A model generated the notes under the pieces. It ran no database searches. It saw only the letters and a list, made by a program, of their open reading frames with translations, and was not told the DNA's origin. This document shows, in pieces, positions 8,745-17,062 of a stretch of DNA of 64,000 bases (positions are counted from its first letter, which is position 1; every line of letters begins with the position of its first letter). The translations under genes and the position numbers were made by a program. Source of the DNA: JAMZMI01 sp039970095 (lineage in GTDB: Bacteria > Bacteroidota > Bacteroidia > Cytophagales > Cyclobacteriaceae). The stretch lies in contig JBDVMP010000103.1 in the NCBI GenBank assembly GCA_039970095.1, positions 1-64,000 of the forward strand, read 5' to 3'.

Positions 8745-9716
8745 ATGAATAGAAGGCCAAGAAGAAACCGTGCTAATGCCACCATCCGGGATCTAACCCG
8801 CGAAACCGTGGTAACAGTCAATGATTTTGTTTTTCCGCTTTTCTTACTTGAAGGAAAAAATCAAAAAACAGAGGTGGATTCAATGCCCGGGATATTCAGA
8901 CTCAGCCTTGATCTCATGCTTAGCGAAATAGAAGAATGTCTCAAGCTAGGAATTAAGGCCTTTGATGTTTTTCCTGTGGTGGAGGAACATCACAAAGACA
9001 AGCTGGCTACAAAGGGTTTTGACGGCTCATTCTTCTACCAACAAGCACTTCGCCGAATCAAATCGGAGTTTCCGGAAGCCATGATCATCACAGATGTAGC
9101 CATGGACCCATATAGCTCCGATGGTCATGATGGGATCGTGGAAAATGGAAAAATCCTCAACGATGAAACATTGGAAATCCTCGGAAAAATGACGCTTTCT
9201 CAGGCCGAAACAGGGGTGGACATGGTGGGACCATCTGACATGATGGACGGCAGGGTTGGGTATCTGCGTGAGGTTTTAGACAACAATGGTTTCGAAGATG
9301 TGGGCATCATGTCATACACAGCCAAGTATGCCTCTGCTTTTTATGGCCCGTTCAGAGATGCACTTGACTCAGCTCCAAAATTCGGTGACAAGAAAACCTA
9401 TCAGATGGATCCGGCCAACCGGAGCGAGGCGATCATTGAGGCAGAGCTGGACTTTGCCGAGGGTGCCGACGTATTAATGGTGAAGCCAGCGCTAACTTAT
9501 CTCGATATAATCTCTGATCTGAAAGCGTCTTTTGATTTGCCTATTGCCGCATATAATGTCTCTGGAGAATATGCTATGATAAAAGCCGCTGGTGAAAGGG
9601 GCTGGCTCGATGCTGAGCGTGTGAGAGACGAGTCTCTGCTCTCAATCAAGCGCGCCGGGGCAGACATCATATTGACGTACTTCGCTAAAGAATTCGCTCA
9701 GGGTCACGGCGTTTAG
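8745..9716 (+). CDS. hemB: delta-aminolevulinic acid dehydratase (porphobilinogen synthase)
   Basis: HemB condenses two 5-aminolevulinate molecules to porphobilinogen in haem synthesis (cytosol, octamer). Length 323 residues, typical. Seen directly: the two Schiff-base lysines K194 (in YTAKYASAFYGPF) and K247 (in VKPALTYLD), and the metal region DPYSSDGHDG (121-130). There the cysteines of Zn-dependent enzymes are replaced by Asp, which places it in the Mg-type, Cys-less group. It starts MNRRPRRNR, as is usual for the family. It stands alone rather than in a hem cluster. Confidence 0.97.
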   Translation: MNRRPRRNRANATIRDLTRETVVTVNDFVFPLFLLEGKNQKTEVDSMPGIFRLSLDLMLSEIEECLKLGIKAFDVFPVVEEHHKDKLATKGFDGSFFYQQALRRIKSEFPEAMIITDVAMDPYSSDGHDGIVENGKILNDETLEILGKMTLSQAETGVDMVGPSDMMDGRVGYLREVLDNNGFEDVGIMSYTAKYASAFYGPFRDALDSAPKFGDKKTYQMDPANRSEAIIEAELDFAEGADVLMVKPALTYLDIISDLKASFDLPIAAYNVSGEYAMIKAAGERGWLDAERVRDESLLSIKRAGADIILTYFAKEFAQGHGV

Positions 9717-9779
9717 AAAACTACACTACAGGTTTATTCCGATTCATCGACTGATTTTACCGGATCGTCTAATCTTTTC

Positions 9780-9809
9780 TTGGAATATTATAATTAGTAT
9801 GTAAGTTGG
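9780..9809 (+). promoter_or_regulatory. Bacteroidota-type promoter of the 81-residue protein gene
   Basis: TTG (9780-9782), 19 bases, then TAAGTTGG (9802-9809). This matches the TTG-N19..21-TAnnTTTG consensus with one mismatch. The ATG follows 21 bases later. Confidence 0.5.
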
Positions 9810-9830
9810 AATAACCAAAACAGCTATATC

Positions 9831-10076
9831 ATGAATACTAGTTTTAACGCTCAGCGATTTGTTTACGAAATATTCGAAGAAGATCAGTTAACAAAGCTTT
9901 GTATTCAGAATGTCCTGAAAAACATCGATAGAAATATCGAAAAAGCAGGAAATGACAAGGCCAAGATCAGTCGCCTATTGATGATGAGAAGTCACGTAGA
10001 AAGTCAGTTACCAGGGTCCAAGCCAGCAGCGTACACCCGTACATCACAGTTTGAGGCTTCTTTAGTGGGAGCGTAA
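9831..10076 (+). CDS. small protein of unknown function (81 aa)
   Basis: This 81-residue soluble protein is predicted to be mostly helical (residues 1-55, with QLTKLCIQNVLKNIDRNIEKA) with a flexible C-terminus. There is no signal peptide, membrane span or known motif. A promoter match lies directly upstream, and a short GC hairpin (GGGAGC...GCTTCCC) overlaps its stop codon and could terminate the transcript. I do not recognise the family. It behaves like a stand-alone, independently transcribed small gene. Confidence 0.7.
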   Translation: MNTSFNAQRFVYEIFEEDQLTKLCIQNVLKNIDRNIEKAGNDKAKISRLLMMRSHVESQLPGSKPAAYTRTSQFEASLVGA

Positions 10077-10099
10077 GCTTCCCGCTTTAAGATCTTTAT

Positions 10100-10483
10100 T
10101 TAGAACAGGTCATCTTCCCTTTCCAGCATGAGAATACTGGATTGAGGCACGATGAAATATTTTTCCCCTTCGTACATCACCTCAAAAGACGCACTCTGAA
10201 GAAAGATAGCCAGATCTCCTTCTTTGGCTTGAAGAGGCACATATTTTACTTTATCATCTTCACCCTTCCAGCTTTCTTCTTCATCCAGAGGCAATGGAAT
10301 AGGGTAGCCCGGGCCTGCTTTAACCACATAGCCGCTTTGCACTTGTTCCTTTTCCTTTACGCCAGGTGGCAAGAATAGCCCGGAACTGGTCTTCTCTGAT
10401 TCCTTTTTTGGTTTCACCAAAACCTTGTCACCAACTACAATGAGTTTTTTGAGTTTGTTCTCTGCTGTCAACTGCATGGCCAT
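10100..10483 (-). CDS. GroES-like (Cpn10 family) protein
   Basis: A 127-residue protein with a Cpn10 fold: VGDKVLVKPKKESEKTSSGLFLPP is the first GroES block with the mobile loop, followed by SGYVVKAGPG and EGDLAIFLQSASFE and YFIVPQSSILML. It carries an acidic insertion (PLDEEESWKGEDDK) that normal 90-95 residue GroES lacks, and no groEL adjoins it. It is therefore probably a divergent paralogue rather than the housekeeping GroES. It may be the last gene of a CPBP-rmuC transcript, but a TAGTTTTG element at 10503-10510 (minus strand) could give it its own promoter. Confidence 0.85.
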   Translation of the reverse strand: MAMQLTAENKLKKLIVVGDKVLVKPKKESEKTSSGLFLPPGVKEKEQVQSGYVVKAGPGYPIPLPLDEEESWKGEDDKVKYVPLQAKEGDLAIFLQSASFEVMYEGEKYFIVPQSSILMLEREDDLF

Positions 10484-10502
10484 GTTTTCTTCAAATAAGG
10501 CG

Positions 10503-10510
10503 CAAAACTA
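10503..10510 (-). promoter_or_regulatory. possible -7 element of the GroES-like gene
   Basis: Read on the minus strand this is TAGTTTTG, an exact TAnnTTTG match 20 bases upstream of the ATG. No TTG is found at the expected distance. Confidence 0.35.
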
Positions 10511-10525
10511 ATTAGGTTTTATTAT

Positions 10526-11845
10526 TTAATCTGCCGACCGGTCGAGTAAGCGCTGGTCAATTTGCTTAGCTGCTTTGGCGCCCAGTTCTTTCAGTTTTTC
10601 GGTTCTTCTTACCAGGTTTCCTGAACCCTGAGACAGTTTATTCATAGCCAGATCATAGTTGTCCTTGGTCTGCTTTAGGTTGGTTCCCACCTTGAGTAAA
10701 TCCGCAGTGAACCCTTCAAACTTATCGTAAAGTGCGCCGGCCTGTCTGGCAATCTCTATTGCATTTTTATTTTGAAGATCCTGCTTCCAGATGTAACTCA
10801 CTGTACGCATTGTTGCCAAAAGTGTGCTCGTGGAAACAAGTACGATATTCTTATCCAAAGCCTTTTCATATAGGTTCTGGTCTTCTTTCAAAGCAATAGT
10901 TAGAGCCGGCTCATTAGCTACAAACATCAACACAAAGTCAGGTTGGTTGATTTCATAGAGGTTCTGGTAATTTTTCTCTCCCAGAATCTTGATGTGGTTA
11001 TTGACACTGTCTATGTGTTGCTTGAGGTATTTGGCTTGCTCCAAAGGATCATCATGATCAAAATAATTGCTGTATGCCGTGAGCGAAACTTTGGAGTCAA
11101 GTACCAAATACTTTTCGTCGGGCAGTTTGATGATATAGTCAAGTCGCTGGTTGGCTCCTTCTTCGTTTTTGAAGTTTTGCTCCTTGAAGTAGTGCACATC
11201 CTTCTGCAGCCCCACCTTTTCCAGGATGGTTTCCAGCTGCATCTCTCCCCAGTTTCCCTGCGTTTTGGAGTCTCCCTTTAGCGCTTTAGTCAGGCTTTCG
11301 GCTTCTTTGGTTATGCGTTGATTCAACTCTTTGATGTGATCAAGCTGTGTCTTCAGAGCTGTATTTTGCTCCAGTGATTCCTTGCTGCTCTGCTCTACTT
11401 TTTTCTCGAAACGCTCTATTTTTTCTTTTAGAGGGTTGAGCAGTTCGCCTATGTTCTTCTGATTCTGATCTGTAAATTTCTTACTCTTGTCTTCCAGTAT
11501 TTCGTTGGCCAGGTTTTTGAATTCTACGGTGAATTTTTCTTGTAGCTGACCCACCTCTTTCTTTTGCTCTTCCAGTTTTTCATTCAGGTTTCGGTAATCC
11601 GCCTCCAGCCTGGACTTCTCACTATTGAGGTTGATTATCTTTTCTCTCTCCTCTTTGAGCTGCTCATTCAAGTCTTTAAACTGCTCGGCTTGGGCCTGGT
11701 TTTGCTTCTGCTCCATTTCTAGTTCCATCTGCAACTTTTGTGATTCTTCACCACCTGTTTTGGTCGTAACCTTTGCGAGCAAATACCCCAGACCTGCTCC
11801 TGCCAGCAGCCCTACAATCAATATCAAAACCGTTGAAATTTCCAT
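10526..11845 (-). CDS. rmuC: DNA recombination protein RmuC
   Basis: A 439-residue RmuC. Residues 1-25 form a membrane anchor (TVLILIVGLLAGAGLGYLLA), about 30-200 a long coiled coil rich in Glu, Lys and Gln, and about 200-410 the nuclease-like RmuC domain, seen in SKTQGNWGEMQLETILEKVG, YIIKLPDEKYLVLDSKVSL and FVANEPALTIAL. The family suppresses recombination at inverted repeats and has a PD-(D/E)XK-like core. Only 9 bases separate it from the CPBP protease gene upstream, so they are co-transcribed. Confidence 0.95.
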   Translation of the reverse strand: MEISTVLILIVGLLAGAGLGYLLAKVTTKTGGEESQKLQMELEMEQKQNQAQAEQFKDLNEQLKEEREKIINLNSEKSRLEADYRNLNEKLEEQKKEVGQLQEKFTVEFKNLANEILEDKSKKFTDQNQKNIGELLNPLKEKIERFEKKVEQSSKESLEQNTALKTQLDHIKELNQRITKEAESLTKALKGDSKTQGNWGEMQLETILEKVGLQKDVHYFKEQNFKNEEGANQRLDYIIKLPDEKYLVLDSKVSLTAYSNYFDHDDPLEQAKYLKQHIDSVNNHIKILGEKNYQNLYEINQPDFVLMFVANEPALTIALKEDQNLYEKALDKNIVLVSTSTLLATMRTVSYIWKQDLQNKNAIEIARQAGALYDKFEGFTADLLKVGTNLKQTKDNYDLAMNKLSQGSGNLVRRTEKLKELGAKAAKQIDQRLLDRSAD

Positions 11846-11854
11846 AGTTTAAAA

Positions 11855-12799
11855 TTAAATCAATCTCTGTAGATAGCCGAACAACTCCATACTCCATGCC
11901 ACCCCAATATGTATGATCACCCCTCCCCAAACATTGCGTGTATTATACGAAACTACACCCAGTATATAACCTCCAAAAATTGAGCTCACAGCTTCTGGTA
12001 GGGGTTTGCCAAAATGCAAAAAGCAATACGATGCGACCATGGCCAAAACGGCATATGGTCCTAAGGTTCTCGCAAAAGCAAAAATCAAAAACCCTCTAAA
12101 TAGTGCCTCTACTCCTAAAAAATCAGAACCGTAACTCAACTCGTACAGCGCGACTGAAACCCAGGTGGGCAGGTCATGAGCAGCAGCCCACTCATCACCT
12201 TTCGAGAAGGAAAAACGCGGATAATACTCTTGAATATCTCCGAAGAATGAGCCAATACCAATACAAACCACCGCGAGAGCGAGCAGCCCGAAATATGGTC
12301 GGGCATCAAACTTTTTGATGGCAAGTCCATAATACGTCCTGCTGCCTTTCGGCTCTATAATAAGAGAAAGTACGATCATCGGGATGACCACATTGAAAAT
12401 GCCAGCTGCCCATCGCACACATTTTCTGGCGAAAAAATAGTCTATTCCTGAAAACCAGTTCTTCAGAATTTCATTGTGCAGCGAAAAGGAACGGTCTAGC
12501 GCCAGGATACCAAAACCAATGACAAACTTGATCCAGAAGTCCCGGGAGGTAAGCCAGTCACGTTTTACTCCATGGATGTACAACAAAAAACAGACAACAA
12601 GAAAAGGCAAGGCCTGCCACCAAAACATATTGAACCAATGCCAGATGGTGCCGTAAGTGGCATCAACGTAAGTGTCTTCAAAATCAAGAGAATAATTGAA
12701 AATCAGGCCGACTATCAAAAAAGCAGCTATTGAAAGATACAGTTTAAGGTCAAAATGCTTTCTTTGAAAATCAATTAACAGGCTCAGAACTTTTCTCAT
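11855..12799 (-). CDS. CPBP-family intramembrane metalloprotease
   Basis: A 314-residue membrane protein with about eight hydrophobic spans. The CPBP/Abi (type II CAAX protease) signature is present in the last third: E231 and R235 in GVEALFRGFL, H262 in SYCFLHFGKP, and H297 in IIHIGVAW. The first motif is EAxxxR rather than the usual EExxxR; the catalytic Glu is kept. CPBP proteins cleave within membranes and have roles from prenyl-protein processing to immunity to self-made peptides; the substrate here is unknown. It heads an apparent operon with rmuC. Confidence 0.85.
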   Translation of the reverse strand: MRKVLSLLIDFQRKHFDLKLYLSIAAFLIVGLIFNYSLDFEDTYVDATYGTIWHWFNMFWWQALPFLVVCFLLYIHGVKRDWLTSRDFWIKFVIGFGILALDRSFSLHNEILKNWFSGIDYFFARKCVRWAAGIFNVVIPMIVLSLIIEPKGSRTYYGLAIKKFDARPYFGLLALAVVCIGIGSFFGDIQEYYPRFSFSKGDEWAAAHDLPTWVSVALYELSYGSDFLGVEALFRGFLIFAFARTLGPYAVLAMVASYCFLHFGKPLPEAVSSIFGGYILGVVSYNTRNVWGGVIIHIGVAWSMELFGYLQRLI

Positions 12800-12843
12800 C
12801 CGATCGTTATTCTCTTTACAGGTTTTAAAAATTTGGTAAATAT

Positions 12844-13608
12844 ATGTGTCTAATTGCTTTCGCCTGGGATAATCACCCCAAATACAAATTAATCCTTGCT
12901 GCTAACCGCGATGAGTTTTACGAAAGGCCCACATCTCCCGCCGGATTTTGGGACGATAAACCCCAAATCTTTGGGGGTAGGGACTTGAAGGCATTAGGCA
13001 CCTGGATGGGCGTTTCGAAAGACGGAAGGTTTGGGGCGCTTACCAATTACCGCGACCTCAAAAACATAAAACCAGATGCAAAAAGCAGGGGGGATATTGT
13101 CACGGGTTTTTTGGACAACAATGGCGGCCCGGAAAATTTTGTCAAGCAACTTCATGAACAAGCGGACGATTATAATGGGTTTAATTTTCTTGGTTGTGAT
13201 TTTAAAACCATGATTCATTACAGCAATTATGAAAGGAAACTGAATATCGTGAAACCGGGAATTCACGGGCTGAGCAATGCACTGCTGGACACTTCCTGGC
13301 CAAAGGTGGATGAGTTAAAAAAGAATTTTAAGGAAGCAATCACAGAGGATTTTTCACATGAGGACCTCTTAAGTCTTTTGACTCCAACAGAAACATTTGA
13401 AGATGAGGTGCTCCCAAACACGGGCGTTTCGCGAGAGCTCGAAAAGTCTCTCTCAGCGATCTGCATCCGCACGGAAAAATACGGAACAGTCGGGTCTACC
13501 GTTTTAACAGTTGACCGGTTTGGAAAGGTTGATTTTACAGAGAAAACCTACGGTGTGGCTGATCGCGAGGAGAATACGGTTAATTTTGAGTTTGAAATTA
13601 AGGTCTGA
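12844..13608 (+). CDS. NRDE/TANGO2-family protein
   Basis: A 254-residue protein that begins MCLIAFAWDNHPKYKLILAA and continues NRDEFYERPTSP, the namesake NRDE motif. The Cys at position 2 is typical of this Ntn-hydrolase-like family and would become N-terminal after Met removal. GGRDLKALGTWMG and FGALTNYRD are further family blocks. Eukaryotic TANGO2 has been linked to haem and lipid handling; the bacterial role is unclear. The stop codon shares one base with the start of the following lipoprotein gene, so the two are coupled. Confidence 0.92.
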   Translation: MCLIAFAWDNHPKYKLILAANRDEFYERPTSPAGFWDDKPQIFGGRDLKALGTWMGVSKDGRFGALTNYRDLKNIKPDAKSRGDIVTGFLDNNGGPENFVKQLHEQADDYNGFNFLGCDFKTMIHYSNYERKLNIVKPGIHGLSNALLDTSWPKVDELKKNFKEAITEDFSHEDLLSLLTPTETFEDEVLPNTGVSRELEKSLSAICIRTEKYGTVGSTVLTVDRFGKVDFTEKTYGVADREENTVNFEFEIKV

Positions 13609-14063
13609 TGAGAAAATTATTAGTTTTAGCGTGTTTCGGTTTTTTGATTTTTAGCTCCTCATGCAACGACCGCACTCTGCAAGACCTGGACAAAGCTTCC
13701 GGAAAAGTAGCCGGAGAGGACTGGGAATTTGAAGGGGGCAGTGCCTATTTCAGTTTGAGTGATGTAACGATCATTCTGATGAATTTTGACACCACCGACC
13801 CGTGTGGTGTACTCAACCCTTCGTCACCCTATATTAAGTTTACTGTGCCAGCAGCACGAGGAACGTATAACATCCCTTTTGCCAAGCCGGCTCAATCAGT
13901 AAAGTTTTACGAAGGTTCCGCCTCTGCAAAAAACTACAGCTCCACATCAGGGTTCGTTCAGATCGTGTCTGTCAATGACTTCACTGTGGACGGACTGATT
14001 CAGGCCTCATTCGATGACGAAAATGATGTTTTAGGAGCCTTTTTTGTTACTAGCTGCAACTAA
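13608..14063 (+). CDS. lipoprotein of unknown function
   Basis: A 151-residue protein with a lipoprotein signal: MRKLLVLACFGFLIFSSSC, acylated Cys at 19. The mature part is small and beta-rich with two further cysteines (DPCGV and the C-terminal TSCN) that could form a disulphide. It is translationally coupled to the NRDE protein gene (TGATG overlap), suggesting a joint expression unit, though the two products are in different compartments. No family was recognised. Confidence 0.8.
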   Translation: MRKLLVLACFGFLIFSSSCNDRTLQDLDKASGKVAGEDWEFEGGSAYFSLSDVTIILMNFDTTDPCGVLNPSSPYIKFTVPAARGTYNIPFAKPAQSVKFYEGSASAKNYSSTSGFVQIVSVNDFTVDGLIQASFDDENDVLGAFFVTSCN

Positions 14064-14064
14064 T

Positions 14065-16923
14065 TTAAGCCAGCTCATCTGCATATTCCTCCACGGGAAT
14101 ACAACTGCAAACCAAGTTTCTATCCCCATATGCACTGTCGATTCTGCTCACCGATGGCCAGAATTTTTCCGTTCTAAGGTATTCCATTGGGAAGGCTGCC
14201 TCCTCGCGAGAGTAGCTGTGGTTCCATTCCGATGATATGACTGACCTGTAAGTATGCGGTGCGTTTTTCAGGACATTATCGGAGGCCTCTGCTGCTCCAT
14301 TTTTTACATTTTCAACTTCTGACCGGATCGAAATCATCACCTCGCAGAACCTGTCGAGCTCGCTTTTGCTTTCGCTCTCTGTCGGCTCTATCATCATGGT
14401 GCCAGCCACAGGAAATGACACAGTAGGGGCGTGGTAGCCATAGTCCATCATGCGCTTGGCTATGTCTTCTACCTCAACACCAAATTTTTTGAACTCCCGG
14501 CAATCTATAATTAGCTCGTGTGCATTTCTCCCGTTCTTATTTGAGTAAAGAATAGGATAATGATCCTTCAACTTTGCGGCAATGTAATTGGCATTGAGAA
14601 TTGCCACTTTCGTCGCTTCTGTCAGTCCTTCTGCGCCCATCATGGCAATATACGCATGCGAAATAGGCAAAATACTCGCGCTACTATATGGAGCTGAAGA
14701 AACCGCCGTTTCGCAATTTCCCGGAAGAAAAGGAATCAAATGAGCCGCCACGCCTATCGGCCCCATGCCCGGGCCCCCTCCTCCATGAGGAATACAAAAA
14801 GTCTTGTGCAAATTCAGATGACATACATCTGCCCCAATCATAGCCGGAGAGGTGAGACCCACCTGAGCATTCATATTCGCTCCGTCCATATACACCTGAC
14901 CCCCATTGTCATGAATGACCTGGCATATTTCCATGATCCCCTCTTCGAAAACTCCGTGAGTAGATGGATAGGTCACCATCAAAGCAGAGAGATCTTGGTG
15001 GTGTTGCTCCGCCTTGGCTTTGAGGTCACTGATATCAATATTGCCAAGCTCATCACAAGCCACAATCACGACTTTCATACCGGCCATGATGGCGCTGGCC
15101 GGGTTAGTGCCATGTGCTGAAGACGGAATCAAAGCCACATTTCTGTTAGATTGACCATTCGATTCATGGTAAGATTTGATTGCCAACAGCCCTGCATATT
15201 CTCCTTGAGCTCCTGAGTTTGGCTGAAAAGAAACGGCTGCAAAACCCGTGATTTCAGAGAGCCAGGAATTCAACTCATCTATCAATATTCTGTAACCAGC
15301 AGTTTGGTTTGCTGGAGTAAACGGATGCAAAGCTCCAAATTCAGGCCATGTGACAGGGATCATTTCCGTCGTTGCATTGAGCTTCATGGTACATGAGCCG
15401 AGTGAGATCATAGAGTGAACCAAAGACAAGTCTTTGTTTTCCAACCTCTTCATGTATCTCAAAATCTCGTGCTCCGTCTGGAATCTGTGAAATACTTCAT
15501 GTTCCAGATAATCATTCTCTCGCCTCAGCGAGGGTGGAAAATTGAATGAAACCTCATCTTTTATTTCCTGAGTTGGAATGCCCATCAGCTCACAAAAAAC
15601 TGAAACTACTTCGTTGGCATCTTTTGGCATGTGTGTTTCATCAAATGAAACACCAACACATCCGTCATCAAAATAGCGGAAGTTCATCTTCCGAGATTCG
15701 GATAGTTCTTTTAATTGTACGGTTTGACTTTCGTCTAAACACACCTTTAGTGTATCAAAGTATGCTTCGTTCAAGTTCTCAATACCTAGTGAAGCCAGTG
15801 CCTCAGATGTTGCTTTTGCCATGCCATGCACTCTTTTGGCTATTGCTTCGAGTCCTTTTGGGCCGTGATAAACCGCATACATGGAAGACATGACAGCCAG
15901 CAAAACCTGCGCCGTGCAAATATTTGAAGTCGCTCGCTCACGTTTGATGTGTTGTTCTCTTGTTTGCAGAGCCATTCTGTAAGCCACACTTCCCTCTGCA
16001 TCTTTAGATACACCTATGATCCTACCCGGTATTGCTCTTTTATATTCTTCCTTTGTGGCAAAAAATGCAGCGTGTGGTCCGCCAAACCCCATAGGAACAC
16101 CAAACCTTTGAGAGGTTCCTACTACAACATCTACACCCCATTTACCCGGGGCAGTAAGCAAACAGAGACTGAGTAAATCAGAAGCAACCGCGACGGAAAC
16201 ATTGTTTTCTTTGGCAGCAGCTACAAAAGTAGATCGGTCTTTCACAGCACCATCATTGTCTGGGTACTGAAACAGAACCCCATAAATATTTGGATCTGTA
16301 AGGTCCACTTTATCCACATCGGCTATTCTCAACTCAACACCAATTGGCGCCATGCGTGTTTTGAGCACTGCGAGCGTTTGTGGAAAAATGCGCTCATCCA
16401 CGACGAAAACGTTGGCCTGCTTTTTATCCTTTTTCCTCGTGCTATGAAGCATGGAAGCTGCTTCCGCAGCGGCAGTACCTTCATCTAGCAGCGAAGCATT
16501 AGCTATTTCCATTCCCGTAAGGTCAACAACCAGCGTTTGGAAATTGATCAAAGCCTCGAGGCGACCCTGGGCTATTTCTGCCTGATATGGGGTATAGGCC
16601 GTGTACCAACCCGGGTTCTCCAGAATATTTCTTTTTATCACGGCAGGCACTATTGTGCCGTAGTATCCCTGACCGATAAATGATTTGAACACCTTATTTT
16701 TCTCAGCCGTTTCCTTCAGGCTAAGCAAATATTCATACTCATTTTGGGTCTCTGCAAGTTGAAGAGGGGCCGTAAGCCGAATAGGTTCTGGCACAGTTTG
16801 GGAAATAAGTTGGTCAATAGAATCAACACCCAAAGTGCTCAACATGTCCTGAATCTCTTGAGTCGTCGGACTGTTGTGACGTGACTGAAAGGAAACCCTT
16901 TCGTTAAGATTTACATTCATCAA
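14065..16923 (-). CDS. gcvP: glycine dehydrogenase (decarboxylating), P-protein of the glycine cleavage system
   Basis: A 952-residue single-chain P-protein. It decarboxylates glycine with PLP and passes the aminomethyl group to the lipoyl arm of GcvH (cytosol). The PLP-lysine is K707 in HLNLHKTFCIPHGGGGPG; the glycine-rich loop after it and SLGSCTMKLNATTEM in the C-terminal half are hallmarks. The N-terminal half is the catalytically inactive homologous domain, as usual in fused GcvP. The other gcv genes are not in the window. On its strand a TAGCTTTG element (16959-16966) precedes the start by 36 bases. Confidence 0.98.
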   Translation of the reverse strand: MMNVNLNERVSFQSRHNSPTTQEIQDMLSTLGVDSIDQLISQTVPEPIRLTAPLQLAETQNEYEYLLSLKETAEKNKVFKSFIGQGYYGTIVPAVIKRNILENPGWYTAYTPYQAEIAQGRLEALINFQTLVVDLTGMEIANASLLDEGTAAAEAASMLHSTRKKDKKQANVFVVDERIFPQTLAVLKTRMAPIGVELRIADVDKVDLTDPNIYGVLFQYPDNDGAVKDRSTFVAAAKENNVSVAVASDLLSLCLLTAPGKWGVDVVVGTSQRFGVPMGFGGPHAAFFATKEEYKRAIPGRIIGVSKDAEGSVAYRMALQTREQHIKRERATSNICTAQVLLAVMSSMYAVYHGPKGLEAIAKRVHGMAKATSEALASLGIENLNEAYFDTLKVCLDESQTVQLKELSESRKMNFRYFDDGCVGVSFDETHMPKDANEVVSVFCELMGIPTQEIKDEVSFNFPPSLRRENDYLEHEVFHRFQTEHEILRYMKRLENKDLSLVHSMISLGSCTMKLNATTEMIPVTWPEFGALHPFTPANQTAGYRILIDELNSWLSEITGFAAVSFQPNSGAQGEYAGLLAIKSYHESNGQSNRNVALIPSSAHGTNPASAIMAGMKVVIVACDELGNIDISDLKAKAEQHHQDLSALMVTYPSTHGVFEEGIMEICQVIHDNGGQVYMDGANMNAQVGLTSPAMIGADVCHLNLHKTFCIPHGGGGPGMGPIGVAAHLIPFLPGNCETAVSSAPYSSASILPISHAYIAMMGAEGLTEATKVAILNANYIAAKLKDHYPILYSNKNGRNAHELIIDCREFKKFGVEVEDIAKRMMDYGYHAPTVSFPVAGTMMIEPTESESKSELDRFCEVMISIRSEVENVKNGAAEASDNVLKNAPHTYRSVISSEWNHSYSREEAAFPMEYLRTEKFWPSVSRIDSAYGDRNLVCSCIPVEEYADELA

Positions 16924-16958
16924 AAAAAGAGGATCTGGTGGTTATAATTTCTTGGCTA

Positions 16959-16966
16959 CAAAGCTA
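16959..16966 (-). promoter_or_regulatory. -7 element, gcvP promoter
   Basis: Minus-strand TAGCTTTG, an exact TAnnTTTG match 36 bases from the gcvP start. The -33 TTG is not evident, so an activator may be needed. Confidence 0.4.
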
Positions 16967-17030
16967 TTATGTAAATCCTTAATTTAAGCGATTGTTTGAC
17001 AAGCGGCTATGGTCTTACAGCAGCTTGCGC

Positions 17031-17038
17031 TAGATTTG
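17031..17038 (+). promoter_or_regulatory. -7 element, M28 peptidase promoter
   Basis: TAGATTTG, an exact TAnnTTTG match 24 bases before the ATG at 17063. If it is used, transcription starts around 17045, which rules out the upstream in-frame start at 17009. No TTG at the -33 distance. Confidence 0.45.
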
Positions 17039-17062
17039 AATTTCGATTATAATCATATATTT

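Noticed and set aside
14740..15893. Plus-strand open frames opposite gcvP
   Set aside because: They lie wholly inside a gene with unmistakable GcvP motifs and have improbable amino-acid composition.
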